A stretch of 64,000 nucleotides of DNA from Robbsia betulipollinis. GTDB lineage: Bacteria > Pseudomonadota > Gammaproteobacteria > Burkholderiales > Burkholderiaceae. Where the stretch lies: contig NZ_JAPMXC010000006.1 of assembly GCF_026624755.1 (NCBI RefSeq), forward strand, positions 49,683 to 113,682. The letters run 5' to 3'. A program made the position numbers and the translations under genes. The notes beneath the pieces were generated by a model. That model ran no database searches. It had not been told where the DNA came from and saw only the letters and a list, made by a program, of their open reading frames with translations. Shown piece by piece: positions 1-7,070 of the stretch (its first letter is position 1; each line of letters begins with the position of its first letter).

Positions 1-280
1 GATGACCTGTCATGTCGAATTGGCCCGGCAATTGAACTTGGATATCTGGTTCGCTGATCCGTACGCGCCATGGCAACGCGGCAGCAATGAAAACACGAAT
101 GGTCTGCTACGTCAGTTCTTGCCCAAAGGGATCGACCTGTCGGGAGTGAGCCAGATGCAACTCAACGACATTGCCAGATTGCTCAATGGCCGTCCTCGTC
201 AGACACTGGGCTGGAAAACCCCGGAAGAAGTCATGGCAATGGAGTTGGCCGCCGAAGGATTCGCTAACCGTTGCACTTGA
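1..280 (+). CDS. IS30-family transposase, C-terminal part (5' end outside window)
   Basis: About 92 residues of the DDE integrase core of an IS30-type transposase are visible. The segment DPYAPWQRGSNENTNGLLRQ carries the family's conserved final glutamate of the catalytic triad (in NENTNG), followed by the usual LNxRPRxxLGWxTPxE tail (LNGRPRQTLGWKTPEEV). This family cuts and joins the ends of its own element. The frame is open to the left edge, so the ATG at position 2 is an internal methionine and not a start. The stop is TGA at 278-280. Nothing suggests that the visible part is damaged, but intactness of the whole gene cannot be judged. Confidence 0.85.
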   Translation, partial: MTCHVELARQLNLDIWFADPYAPWQRGSNENTNGLLRQFLPKGIDLSGVSQMQLNDIARLLNGRPRQTLGWKTPEEVMAMELAAEGFANRCT

Positions 281-294
281 CTGTTGAGACCGCC
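1..294 (+). mobile_element. Right end of an IS30-family insertion sequence
   Basis: The window opens inside an insertion sequence. It holds the 3' end of an IS30-type transposase and then about 14 bp up to the putative right terminal inverted repeat (roughly 271-294, beginning ttgcacttgactgttgagac). The element end is placed at about 294 because an oxalate decarboxylase reading frame resumes right after it. The left end lies outside the window, so neither the target duplication nor the full inverted repeats can be checked here. Confidence 0.75.
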
Positions 295-609
295 CAGTAT
301 TACATCAAGGGCAAGGGTCGCATGACGGTGTTCAACACGGGCCCGCAGGCGCAGACGGCGGATTTCAATCCGGGCGACATCGGCTACGTGAAGAAGGGCC
401 TGGGCCATTACGTGCAGAACGTGGGCACCGACGATCTGGTGTTCCTGGAACTGTTCAAGGCGGAACGCTTCGAGGAGGTGTCCCTGTCGGAGTGGTTGGC
501 CAATTCGCCGCCGCAGATGGTCATGGAACTCCTGAACCTGGACGCAGAGACGGTGTCGAAGTTCAAAAAGGTTCGTCAGGACATCCTTCCGGCGAATCCG
601 GCGGCGTAA
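295..609 (+). pseudogene. Oxalate decarboxylase (bicupin) 3' remnant cut by the IS30 element
   Basis: The C-terminal ~104 residues of a bicupin oxalate decarboxylase survive. They run from QYYIKGKGRMTVF through the second cupin motif (GDIGYVKKGLGHYVQN, with a metal-ligand-type histidine) to a natural stop. The enzyme family converts oxalate to formate and CO2 with manganese. The first cupin and the HWH-type ligands that should precede QYYI are missing because the insertion sequence ends exactly there. A frame can be read from an ATG-like codon at 271 inside the element, but that product would lack the first metal site and most of the fold. I read this as a broken gene. The rest may lie left of the element, outside the window. 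Confidence 0.8.
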
Positions 610-633
610 GCGCCTGGATTCAGCACCGGATGC

Positions 634-662
634 AAAAAAGCCCGCTTCGGCGGGCTTTTTTT
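634..662 (+). terminator. Rho-independent terminator after oxdC remnant
   Basis: A perfect GC stem (agcccgc / gcgggct) closed by a TTCG tetraloop is followed by a run of T and preceded by a run of A. It lies 25 bp after the oxdC stop and isolates the SOS promoter downstream. Confidence 0.9.
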
Positions 663-710
663 CGTGCATCGTTCTTCGGCGGCGGGAGTGGACCGGGACA
701 CGCGTCGATT

Positions 711-746
711 TTGTTCGCTTGCTGAAAGTACTGTATGATTATACAG
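711..746 (+). promoter_or_regulatory. Sigma-70 promoter with overlapping LexA (SOS) box
   Basis: A -35 like TTGTTC (711-716), a 17-bp spacer and a -10 TATGAT (734-739) form a good housekeeping promoter. The 16-bp sequence CTGTATGATTATACAG (731-746) covers the -10. It matches the LexA consensus CTG-N10-CAG with an AT-rich centre and near-perfect dyad symmetry. LexA bound here would block the promoter until DNA damage. The first gene downstream starts at 841, so the leader is about 90 nt. Confidence 0.85.
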
Positions 747-840
747 TCAATCGCCGGCCAAGCCCGAAGCGTCGGGTCGCCGGCTCTCGCCAATGGCCGA
801 TGGATGGTGGCAGGTCTTTCACATCGAACGGAGATGTCGC

Positions 841-1047
841 ATGCAAACGCTGACCGTGGATCCCGAACGCATCCAGGCCATCATTCAATCCGCACTGCGG
901 GCGGCGGCGACGGCACCGACGATTTTCGACGCGCTCGACGTCACGGGCGCCGCCTTGCGCTCGATCCAGGAATTGTCCTACCAGACGACCGGTGACGACG
1001 CGGAGCGCGGGAACGCCATGGCGTTCTCGATCGCATCGGCGATCTAG
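841..1047 (+). CDS. Small protein of unknown function under SOS control
   Basis: This is a 68-residue protein with no family I recognise. The ATG at 841 was chosen over the upstream in-frame ATG at 793 because a purine-rich ribosome site (acggaga) lies just before it. The protein is largely helical in composition (Ala, Ile, Leu, Gln), has no signal peptide or membrane segment, and ends in an alanine- and serine-rich tail. It is the only gene downstream of the LexA-box promoter at 711-746 and faces a convergent neighbour ending at 1084. By position it is a DNA-damage-induced small protein. Its role (checkpoint, toxin, repair accessory) cannot be read from the sequence. Confidence 0.65.
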   Translation: MQTLTVDPERIQAIIQSALRAAATAPTIFDALDVTGAALRSIQELSYQTTGDDAERGNAMAFSIASAI

Positions 1048-1083
1048 TCCCGGGAAAGACCGAGAATCGGCGATGCGTGCGGC

Positions 1084-1620
1084 CTAGACGGCGTCGACCA
1101 GGTGGGCGATATGCTCGACATCGACGACCGTGCCGAACGGCGACGTCGTGCCCTGCCCCCACGCCTGGACATGCGCGCCCGGGGCAAGATAATCATGCAA
1201 CGCGAGAGCCGCATGCGGGGCCATGCGCAGTGACGTGCCGTCTTCCAGCAAGGCCCCGCGCACGTCGCCCCTGGGTCCATACAGCTGGCGCACCACCGCG
1301 CCTTGCACGTCCATGGGCTTGCCCGCGCGTCGGGTCGCGGGCTCGGAGCGCGGCGGCCCATCGTCGACGATGGCCTCATCGCGTGTCGGGATCAGAGCGA
1401 CCGCGGCGATCAGGTCGATGCCGCGTGGCCGCACGCCGCGCACGCCGATACGGTCGCCGATGCCGATGTGCCGGGCGACCCGTTCCGACAAATGCGGCGG
1501 GAAATGGACCTGCAGGGCATCGTCGAGCAGAAGGCCGTCGAGTTCGCCATGCGGATTCATCAGAAACCGCGTGACGATGCCGCGCGTTTCCGGAAGATGG
1601 GAGGGATCGATCCAGTGCAT
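1084..1620 (-). CDS. Two-module protein of unknown function, cytoplasmic paralogue of the upstream secreted protein
   Basis: The 178-residue protein has no signal peptide and consists of two copies of one ~65-residue module (about residues 11-76 and 104-170). Each reads roughly G.V...L..P.GELDGLLL.D...V..PP.L...L....GDRI.V.G. The GDRI/PGAHV step followed by a G-rich strand suggests a small beta-barrel of OB type, which is an inference. The same module occurs twice in the gene just upstream (1639-2397), 18 bp away, so the pair arose by duplication. A ribosome site (ggag) precedes the ATG at 1620. Both genes lie behind the sigma-54 promoter at 2439-2454. No enzyme motif is visible. Confidence 0.75.
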   Translation of the reverse strand: MHWIDPSHLPETRGIVTRFLMNPHGELDGLLLDDALQVHFPPHLSERVARHIGIGDRIGVRGVRPRGIDLIAAVALIPTRDEAIVDDGPPRSEPATRRAGKPMDVQGAVVRQLYGPRGDVRGALLEDGTSLRMAPHAALALHDYLAPGAHVQAWGQGTTSPFGTVVDVEHIAHLVDAV

Positions 1621-1638
1621 GAGGACTCCAAACCGGGG

Positions 1639-2397
1639 TTATTGGGGGACGGCGTCGTAGAGCGGCGTCACATGGCCGGGGGTACCGAAAGCGGTTGCTT
1701 GCAGTGATTCGCCGTAGCGATTGCGCGTGCCATAGCCTTTCGCCGCGACGCGGGCGCCGGGACGCAGCAGGTTTGCGAATCGCGCCGCGGCCGACGGCGT
1801 GAGCTTGACGATCGTGCCGTCGGACAGCAGCACGCCGTCCGGTTCTCCAAGCGGCGCGCTCGTCACGTGCGTCACGCTGCCGCTCGCCTCGAGTTCGACG
1901 AGGCGTGCGCCGCGCTGCGGCTCGCGTGGCGGCGATGCGCCCGGCGGTACGTCAGCCATGGTGCTTCCGGTTTTGGCGATCGTGATCCGCTCGGCGCGCA
2001 CGGTGCCGTTGTCGAAGCGACGACCGACGACGCTCACGCGGTCGCCCGGCGCGGCCGTGGACGTCAATTGCGCGCCGAGCGGTGGCGCGAACACGACGAT
2101 CGCGTCGTTGGCGAGCAGCAGGCCGTCGACATCGCCCGCGGGGTTGATGAGATAGCGCTCGATCGCGCCGGCGGTGGTGGCGGAAGCGTCGTTCGGCGCG
2201 GGCGACGTGGGCGGCGGCGGCGCGGCGGACCCCGCTCCTGGCCGCGGTGGCGGAACGGCGGACGCCGTGTGCGGTGGCGGCGGAGGAAAGGCCGCTTCCG
2301 GTCGCGGCGGCGGGGGCATGTCGGGCGGTTCCTGGGCGATGGCGGTCATCGACACGAGCAGCGCGCCGAGCGTTGTGGCGAGTTTGATTGGTCGCAT
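1639..2397 (-). CDS. Secreted proline-rich protein with two repeat modules
   Basis: The protein has 252 residues. Residues 1-22 (MRPIKLATTLGALLVSMTAIAQ) form a classical Sec signal peptide. A proline- and alanine-rich linker follows (about 23-75, with PPPP runs) and then two copies of the ~65-residue module shared with the next gene, here as GDVDGLLLANDAIVVFAPP and GEPDGVLLSDGTIVKLTP. It probably sits in the periplasm, with the modules held away from the membrane by the linker. The ATG at 2397 was chosen over a longer frame because it begins the signal peptide and lies ~30 nt downstream of the predicted sigma-54 start site. No catalytic residues are recognised. Binding of a ligand or partner is only a guess. 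Confidence 0.8.
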   Translation of the reverse strand: MRPIKLATTLGALLVSMTAIAQEPPDMPPPPRPEAAFPPPPPHTASAVPPPRPGAGSAAPPPPTSPAPNDASATTAGAIERYLINPAGDVDGLLLANDAIVVFAPPLGAQLTSTAAPGDRVSVVGRRFDNGTVRAERITIAKTGSTMADVPPGASPPREPQRGARLVELEASGSVTHVTSAPLGEPDGVLLSDGTIVKLTPSAAARFANLLRPGARVAAKGYGTRNRYGESLQATAFGTPGHVTPLYDAVPQ

Positions 2398-2438
2398 GGT
2401 GGTGGTTCCTGTTCGACGGTAATGTCGTGACCTGCCAA

Positions 2439-2454
2439 TGCAAATCGGGTGCCA
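2439..2454 (-). promoter_or_regulatory. Sigma-54 (RpoN) promoter for the module-protein pair
   Basis: Read on the minus strand this is TGGCACCCGATTTGCA, with the invariant GG (-24) and GC (-12) separated by exactly 10 bp and a near-consensus surround. It ends about 42 bp before the ATG at 2397. The gene for a sigma-54 activator lies immediately upstream. Confidence 0.8.
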
Positions 2455-2508
2455 TGCGCCGCGCGCACGGCGCGCCGGAAGGGTTGGGTTCGGCGAGGCA
2501 CGTCGGCA

Positions 2509-2547
2509 TGTCCAGTACCTGGACGGATGCTGTCTATGATTCCGACA
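2509..2547 (-). promoter_or_regulatory. Tandem activator-binding dyads (enhancer) for the module-protein promoter
   Basis: Two dyads of the form TGTC-N9-GACA lie at 2509-2525 (tgtccagtacctggacg, last arm imperfect) and 2531-2547 (tgtctatgattccgaca). Their centres are 22 bp apart, two helical turns. They sit about 64 and 86 bp upstream of the -24 element at 2452-2453. The distal site overlaps the stop codon of the activator gene. The same arrangement precedes the transporter promoter. Confidence 0.65.
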
Positions 2548-3913
2548 CCCTGCCCACACCGTAGGCGGCCAGCTTGGTGTACAGCGCCTGCCGGCTGATG
2601 CCCAGCCTGCGCGCTGCCTCGGCGCGGTTGCCCGCGCTTTCGGCGAGCGCGGCATGGAGCGCGGCGCGTTCGAGCCGTTCGATCGCTTCGGGCAGGGTCA
2701 GCGCGAGCAGGGCCGCCGGAATGCCGGCGCCCGTGTGCGCGGGCGGCGCATGGTGCAGGAACGCAAGGTCGTCACGCGTGACTTGCGGCCCGCGCGCGAG
2801 CACCGCCACGCGTTCCATCGCATTGCGCAGCTCGCGCACGTTGCCCGGCCATGCGTGGCCGCGCAGCCGCGCCTCGGCCGTCGCGCCCAATACCCGCAGC
2901 GGTCCGCCGCTCGCCGCGGTGACGGCGAGAAAATGCGCGGCGAGGGGGACGATGTCGTCGGGGCGCTCGCGCAGCGCCGGCAACGCGATCGGGATGACGT
3001 TGAGCCGGTAGAACAGATCTTCGCGAAACGTTTGCGCGGCGACGTCCCGCGCGATGTCCCGGTGCGTGGCGGCCACGATGCGTACGTCGAACGCCACGGT
3101 GCGCTCACTGCCCACTGGCGTGATCACGCGCTCCTGGAGCGCGCGCAGGAGTTTCGCCTGCATGGCCAGGGGCAGATCGCCGACCTCGTCGAGGAAGAGC
3201 GTGCCCCCATGGGCCTGGACGAACCGTCCGGGCCGGTCCGCCACGGCGCCGGTGAATGCCCCCCGGACATGCCCGAAAAGTTCGCTCTCGAGCAGGTCCT
3301 CGGGAATCGCCGCGCAGTTGATCGCGACGAACGCGCCACCCTTGCGGGCGGAGGCGTTGTGCAGCACGCGCGCGGCCACCTCCTTGCCGGTGCCGGTTTC
3401 GCCGGTGAAGAACACGGTGGCGTTGCTCATGGCGGCGCGGCCTATCTGCTTTTGGACCTCGCGCAACGCCTCGCTTCGCCCCAATAGCCGGGGCGCATCG
3501 CCCATGTCGAAGTCGGTCAGGTCGGGAAGCGCCGGTTCGGGTCCCGCCGACGCATCGATCTTCGTCAGCAACTGCGCGATCGCCTCGCGCCCGACGGGCT
3601 TGGTCAGGTGCTCGAACGCGCCAAGCCGCATCGCATGAATGGTGTTGTCGCTGGTGGCGAATCCGGTCAGCATCACGACCGCGACGCCGGCCCGCGCCGG
3701 CATCGCGCGCAGGCGTTCGAGCACCGCGAGCCCATCGATGTCGGGCAGACGGAAATCGAGGAACACGCAGTCGATGATGCCGTCGCGCGCCAGGCGCGCG
3801 AGCGCGTCGACACCGTCGACGCTTTGCAAAACCGCGTGACCGAGGTCCATGAGGGTTTCGGCGAGGCTTTCCCGAAAAGCGTCGTCGTCGTCGACGATCA
3901 GGATGACTGACAT
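2534..3913 (-). CDS. Sigma-54-dependent response regulator (NtrC family)
   Basis: The 459-residue protein has three domains. A receiver domain (1-~118) has the phospho-acceptor Asp53 in FLDFRLPD, acidic VDDDD near the N terminus, and Thr83/Lys105. A central AAA+ domain (~142-375) has Walker A GETGTGKE (171-178), the sigma-54 contact loop GAFTGA (218-223), Walker B GGTLFLDEVGD and the arginine-finger region. A C-terminal Fis-type helix-turn-helix is NRAEAARRLGISRQALYTKL. All residues needed for phosphorylation, ATP hydrolysis and sigma-54 contact are present. The gene overlaps the kinase gene by 16 bp. The start MSVILIVDDD was chosen because the longer frame has no receiver-like sequence. Likely targets are the two sigma-54 promoters on either side. 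Confidence 0.9.
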   Translation of the reverse strand: MSVILIVDDDDAFRESLAETLMDLGHAVLQSVDGVDALARLARDGIIDCVFLDFRLPDIDGLAVLERLRAMPARAGVAVVMLTGFATSDNTIHAMRLGAFEHLTKPVGREAIAQLLTKIDASAGPEPALPDLTDFDMGDAPRLLGRSEALREVQKQIGRAAMSNATVFFTGETGTGKEVAARVLHNASARKGGAFVAINCAAIPEDLLESELFGHVRGAFTGAVADRPGRFVQAHGGTLFLDEVGDLPLAMQAKLLRALQERVITPVGSERTVAFDVRIVAATHRDIARDVAAQTFREDLFYRLNVIPIALPALRERPDDIVPLAAHFLAVTAASGGPLRVLGATAEARLRGHAWPGNVRELRNAMERVAVLARGPQVTRDDLAFLHHAPPAHTGAGIPAALLALTLPEAIERLERAALHAALAESAGNRAEAARRLGISRQALYTKLAAYGVGRVSES

Positions 3914-5385
3914 GGCACCTCGATGACGAAACGCGCGCCGCGCTCGCTCGGCGCGATGAACGCGCGGCCGCCGTGCGCGATCGCGATCTCGCGTACCACC
4001 GCGAGTCCCAGCCCGGTGCCCGCGGCATGGCCCGTCACGAATGGATCGAATACGGTCTTGTGCTCCGTCACCGCCACGCCGGGCCCCGTGTCCAGCACTT
4101 CGATGCGCAATGTCTCCCGGGACACCGTCGCGCACAATGTCACCTCGCCAAGCGCCGGCGTGTGCCGGAGCGCGTTGACGAGCAGATTATCCACGGCACG
4201 CGCGAGCTGCTCGGCGTCGATGCACACGCGCACCGTGTCCTCCCCTGCATAAACGCACGTGAGCGTCACCCGGGCGCGTTGCGCGCGCTCGCCGTGCAGC
4301 TCGACGCGCGCACGCAGCCACGCCGGGAGCGCGACCGGTTCGGCGCTGATGCGTATCGGGCGGGTCAAGGCGAGCAACGCGGCGAGTTGCGTCTCCACCC
4401 GGGCGATTTGCTCGAGAATCGCGGCAAGGGCGCGGTCCTTGCGGTCACGCTCGCCCACGAGCGCGTTCTCGGCTTTCAGCCGCATCGCGCCGATGGGGTT
4501 GCGGATTTCGTGCGCCACCTCGGCGGCGAGCCGCCCCAGGGCCGCGAATCGCTCCGCCGCCCCGAGGCGTTCCCGCAGGGCGAGGCTTTGCCGTTCGAGT
4601 GCGGCGGCTTGCTCTCCATACGCGTTGAACGCGAACACGATCCGGTCGAGGTCGGGCGTGCCGACCGCGCTCATCGGCGCGAAACGCGCGTCGCGCGTGG
4701 CGAGGGCCACCTCGATGCGGGCAAGACCGGCGCGCCATCGACGCAGGTGAACGCCCAGCCACACGGCGCTGGCGACAAGCAGCGCGAGCAACCCCGCCAG
4801 GCCCCCGAGCAGGATGAGACCGTTGGCGCCGAGCGGCGCGTGGGCGCGGGCGAGCGACCAGACGAACAATCCCGCATGGTGCGCGACCGGGCACGCGGCC
4901 ACCACGATCGCATCGTTCTGCACCGCGACGGTCGCGCTGGTCGCACGGCCCGCCATGCTGGCCTTTTGCAGCGTGCGCAGGATGAGCGGCGTCTCGGCTT
5001 CGGGAATGTCCCGTTTGACGCCGCTGCCCGGATAGGTGGGAAACGCATAGACCTCGAACGTGCCGCGCGCCGTGGGATGAACGCCGTGTTCGAGGTCGAT
5101 GCGCCAAAATCCGCCCTCCACCCCTTCCATGTGCGCGAGGACGATGTCGAGGATGGCATGCATGAGATCGCTGCTGGCGGGCTGCGACGGCTCGGCGGAC
5201 GCGTCGTAACGGGACGCGACCGACTGACAGCCCGCGAGGCTCGATTGCCGCGCGAGATCGAGCTGGCGCGCGCCGTTCGCGTTGGCCATGAAGCCGAGGA
5301 GGCCGAGCAGGACCGCGCATAGGGCCGCCACCAGCACCCAGAAGATGGCGAGCTGGCCGGCAAACGAGAGACGCCGAGAGGGCAT
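3898..5385 (-). CDS. Sensor histidine kinase partner of the sigma-54 activator
   Basis: This is a 495-residue membrane kinase. One transmembrane helix (about 10-33) is followed by a periplasmic sensor region (~34-185), a second helix (~187-212), a linker, and the transmitter. The H-box AAEVAHEIRNPIGAM has His292, the N-box is RAVDNLLVNALRHT, and the G-boxes are LDTGPGV and GTGLGLAVV. The catalytic core is complete and NtrB/AtoS-like. The sensor region matches no domain I know, so the signal is unknown. The ATG at 5385 gives a short N terminus before the first helix. An in-frame TTG at 5424 is an alternative. It is co-transcribed with the regulator and divergent from the transporter. Confidence 0.88.
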   Translation of the reverse strand: MPSRRLSFAGQLAIFWVLVAALCAVLLGLLGFMANANGARQLDLARQSSLAGCQSVASRYDASAEPSQPASSDLMHAILDIVLAHMEGVEGGFWRIDLEHGVHPTARGTFEVYAFPTYPGSGVKRDIPEAETPLILRTLQKASMAGRATSATVAVQNDAIVVAACPVAHHAGLFVWSLARAHAPLGANGLILLGGLAGLLALLVASAVWLGVHLRRWRAGLARIEVALATRDARFAPMSAVGTPDLDRIVFAFNAYGEQAAALERQSLALRERLGAAERFAALGRLAAEVAHEIRNPIGAMRLKAENALVGERDRKDRALAAILEQIARVETQLAALLALTRPIRISAEPVALPAWLRARVELHGERAQRARVTLTCVYAGEDTVRVCIDAEQLARAVDNLLVNALRHTPALGEVTLCATVSRETLRIEVLDTGPGVAVTEHKTVFDPFVTGHAAGTGLGLAVVREIAIAHGGRAFIAPSERGARFVIEVPCQSS

Positions 5386-5521
5386 GACGGGGGGACCGAG
5401 AGGGAGGATGGCGTTACCTAGCAAAAGGCTCGCCTAGCTTATCGCATGTCGGCACTGCAGGAGGTGAGCGTAACCGCGTACGCCGATACGGTCCGCGACG
5501 CGCCGGACCCACCGTGTCGGG

Positions 5522-5560
5522 TGTCCGGTTATTGGACACCCGATGTACTGCGATCAGACA
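5522..5560 (+). promoter_or_regulatory. Tandem activator-binding dyads (enhancer) for the transporter promoter
   Basis: The first dyad is a perfect 10-bp inverted repeat (5517-5543: tcgggtgtcc, 7-bp gap, ggacacccga), with core TGTC-N9-GACA at 5522-5538. A second, weaker dyad (tgta-N9-gaca) is at 5544-5560. Centres are 22 bp apart and lie 83 and 61 bp upstream of the -24 element at 5613. Spacing and core match the pair at 2509-2547. Confidence 0.75.
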
Positions 5561-5611
5561 CGCGCGCGGCACGCGACTCACCGCCGGCAGCCCGTCCCGC
5601 GGGGCGGCACA

Positions 5612-5627
5612 TGGCATACACCTTGCA
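5612..5627 (+). promoter_or_regulatory. Sigma-54 (RpoN) promoter for the transporter
   Basis: TGGCATACACCTTGCA has GG and GC separated by exactly 10 bp (-24/-12). The expected start site is near 5638, giving a leader of about 70 nt before the GTG at 5710. The 324-bp gap between the divergent kinase and transporter genes holds only this element and the dyads at 5522-5560. No clear sigma-70 promoter for the kinase was found. Confidence 0.78.
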
Positions 5628-5709
5628 AACCGTGTCGTGCCGGCGCCCGGCCGACGTCGTGGACGATTCACGGAATGGTCCACATCCACCTTTTTTGAGT
5701 ACCTCGTTC

Positions 5710-6957
5710 GTGAATCCAGTTTTCCTATCGTGGGGCATTGCGGCGGCCGCCACCGCGGGCGTGATCACGCGCCCCTTCAAGTGGCCCGAGGCGGTCTGGT
5801 CCGTGTCGGGCGCCGCCCTTCTGGTCATACTCGGACTGCTGCCCGCGTCCCAGGCATGGCAGGCGGTGGTCCAGGGGACCGACGTCTATCTGTTCCTTTT
5901 CGGGATGATGGCGTTATCCGAGATCGCGCGGCGCGAAGGCTTGTTCGATTGGGTCGCCGTGCTGGCGGTGAACCACGCCAAGGGTTCGCCCCGACGTCTT
6001 TTTCTGCTCGTGTACCTGATCGGCGTGGCCGTCACGACCTTCCTCTCGAACGATGCCGCCGCCGTCGTGCTCACGCCCGCGGTGTTCGCCGCGGCGAAGA
6101 AGGCGGGATCGAAGCCCCTGCCACTGCTCTTCGCATGCGCCCTCATCGCGAATGCGGCCAGCTTCGTCCTGCCGATATCGAATCCCGCGAACCTCGTTCT
6201 CTACGGCAACCATACGCCCGCGCTGGTCAAATGGATGGGGCGCTTCATCGTGCCGTCGATCCTCTCCATCGTCGCCACGTATTTCATGCTGCGCTGGACG
6301 CAGCGGGACGATCTGCAGGGCGAATGCGAATCGGATCCCGAACAGGCGGATTTGTCACCGAGCGGGCGCATCGCGCTCGGCGGCATCGCGGTCACCGCGA
6401 TCGTGCTGTTGGTCGTGTCCGCATTCGACATTCAGTTGGGTTTGCCGACGGCCATCCTGGGCGCGTTGACGGCGGCCCTCGTGCTGGCGCAAAAGCGCGC
6501 TTCTCCCGTGCCGGTGCTGAAGGACATCTCGTGGAGCGTCATGCCGCTGGTCGCGGGGCTGTTCGTGCTGGTCGAAATGCTGCAGCGAACGGGCGTCATC
6601 GCGCACCTCGCGCAGATCGCGCAGGCTGCCGTTCGGCACCACGCGGCCGCCAGCGCCGCGATATCGGGCGGGGTCATCGCGGTGGCCGCCAACTTCATGA
6701 ACAACCTGCCCGCGGGTCTGATCGCCAGCTCGACGGTGATGCAGGCGCACAGCCCCGAGAAGATGATCGACGCATTGTTGATCGGCGTGGATTTGGGGCC
6801 GAATCTTTCGATCACCGGCTCCCTGGCGACGATCCTCTGGCTCAACGCCATACGGCGCGAAGGAGAAGACGTGAGCTTCATGAAGTTTTTGCGCGTGGGT
6901 GTGGTCGTGATGCCACCCGCCCTGCTGCTGGCGATCGCCGCGCGCGTACTGATCTGA
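5710..6957 (+). CDS. ArsB/NhaD-type ion transporter (IT superfamily)
   Basis: A ~415-residue polytopic inner-membrane protein with about 10-11 hydrophobic segments and two related halves, as in the ArsB/CitM/NhaD superfamily. Characteristic stretches include FLSNDAAAVVLTPAV and SFVLPISNPANLV in the first half and NFMNNLPAGLI and GVDLGPNLSITGSLATILW in the second; these form the substrate-binding hairpins. Homologues are often labelled arsenite or sodium/proton transporters, but no ars genes are nearby, so the substrate is open. The start is taken as GTG 5710 (NPVFLSWG...), because the frame upstream is promoter DNA; TTG 5695 is possible. Expression is predicted to depend on sigma-54 and the adjacent two-component system. 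Confidence 0.82.
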   Translation: MNPVFLSWGIAAAATAGVITRPFKWPEAVWSVSGAALLVILGLLPASQAWQAVVQGTDVYLFLFGMMALSEIARREGLFDWVAVLAVNHAKGSPRRLFLLVYLIGVAVTTFLSNDAAAVVLTPAVFAAAKKAGSKPLPLLFACALIANAASFVLPISNPANLVLYGNHTPALVKWMGRFIVPSILSIVATYFMLRWTQRDDLQGECESDPEQADLSPSGRIALGGIAVTAIVLLVVSAFDIQLGLPTAILGALTAALVLAQKRASPVPVLKDISWSVMPLVAGLFVLVEMLQRTGVIAHLAQIAQAAVRHHAAASAAISGGVIAVAANFMNNLPAGLIASSTVMQAHSPEKMIDALLIGVDLGPNLSITGSLATILWLNAIRREGEDVSFMKFLRVGVVVMPPALLLAIAARVLI

Positions 6958-7070
6958 ATTTTCACTACGGCGAACCGACGAGGCAGTGTCTGCCGGCAAA
7001 CACGGTCCCCGGGATTTTAGGATAGGCTGAAAAGGAGCCGGTTCCGGCATTCCCCTTTCAGGAGCAAACC

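Noticed and set aside
271-294. Functional short cupin protein starting at 271
   Set aside because: The start lies in the insertion-sequence end and the product would lack the metal-ligand HxH pair and half of the cupin barrel.
5446-5709. N-terminal extension of the transporter frame back to 5446
   Set aside because: This stretch contains the sigma-54 promoter and dyads and encodes no membrane-protein-like sequence; the real start is GTG 5710 or TTG 5695.
5710-6957. Calling the transporter an arsenite pump and the locus arsenic resistance
   Set aside because: Only the superfamily is supported; no ars regulator, reductase or methylase is present.
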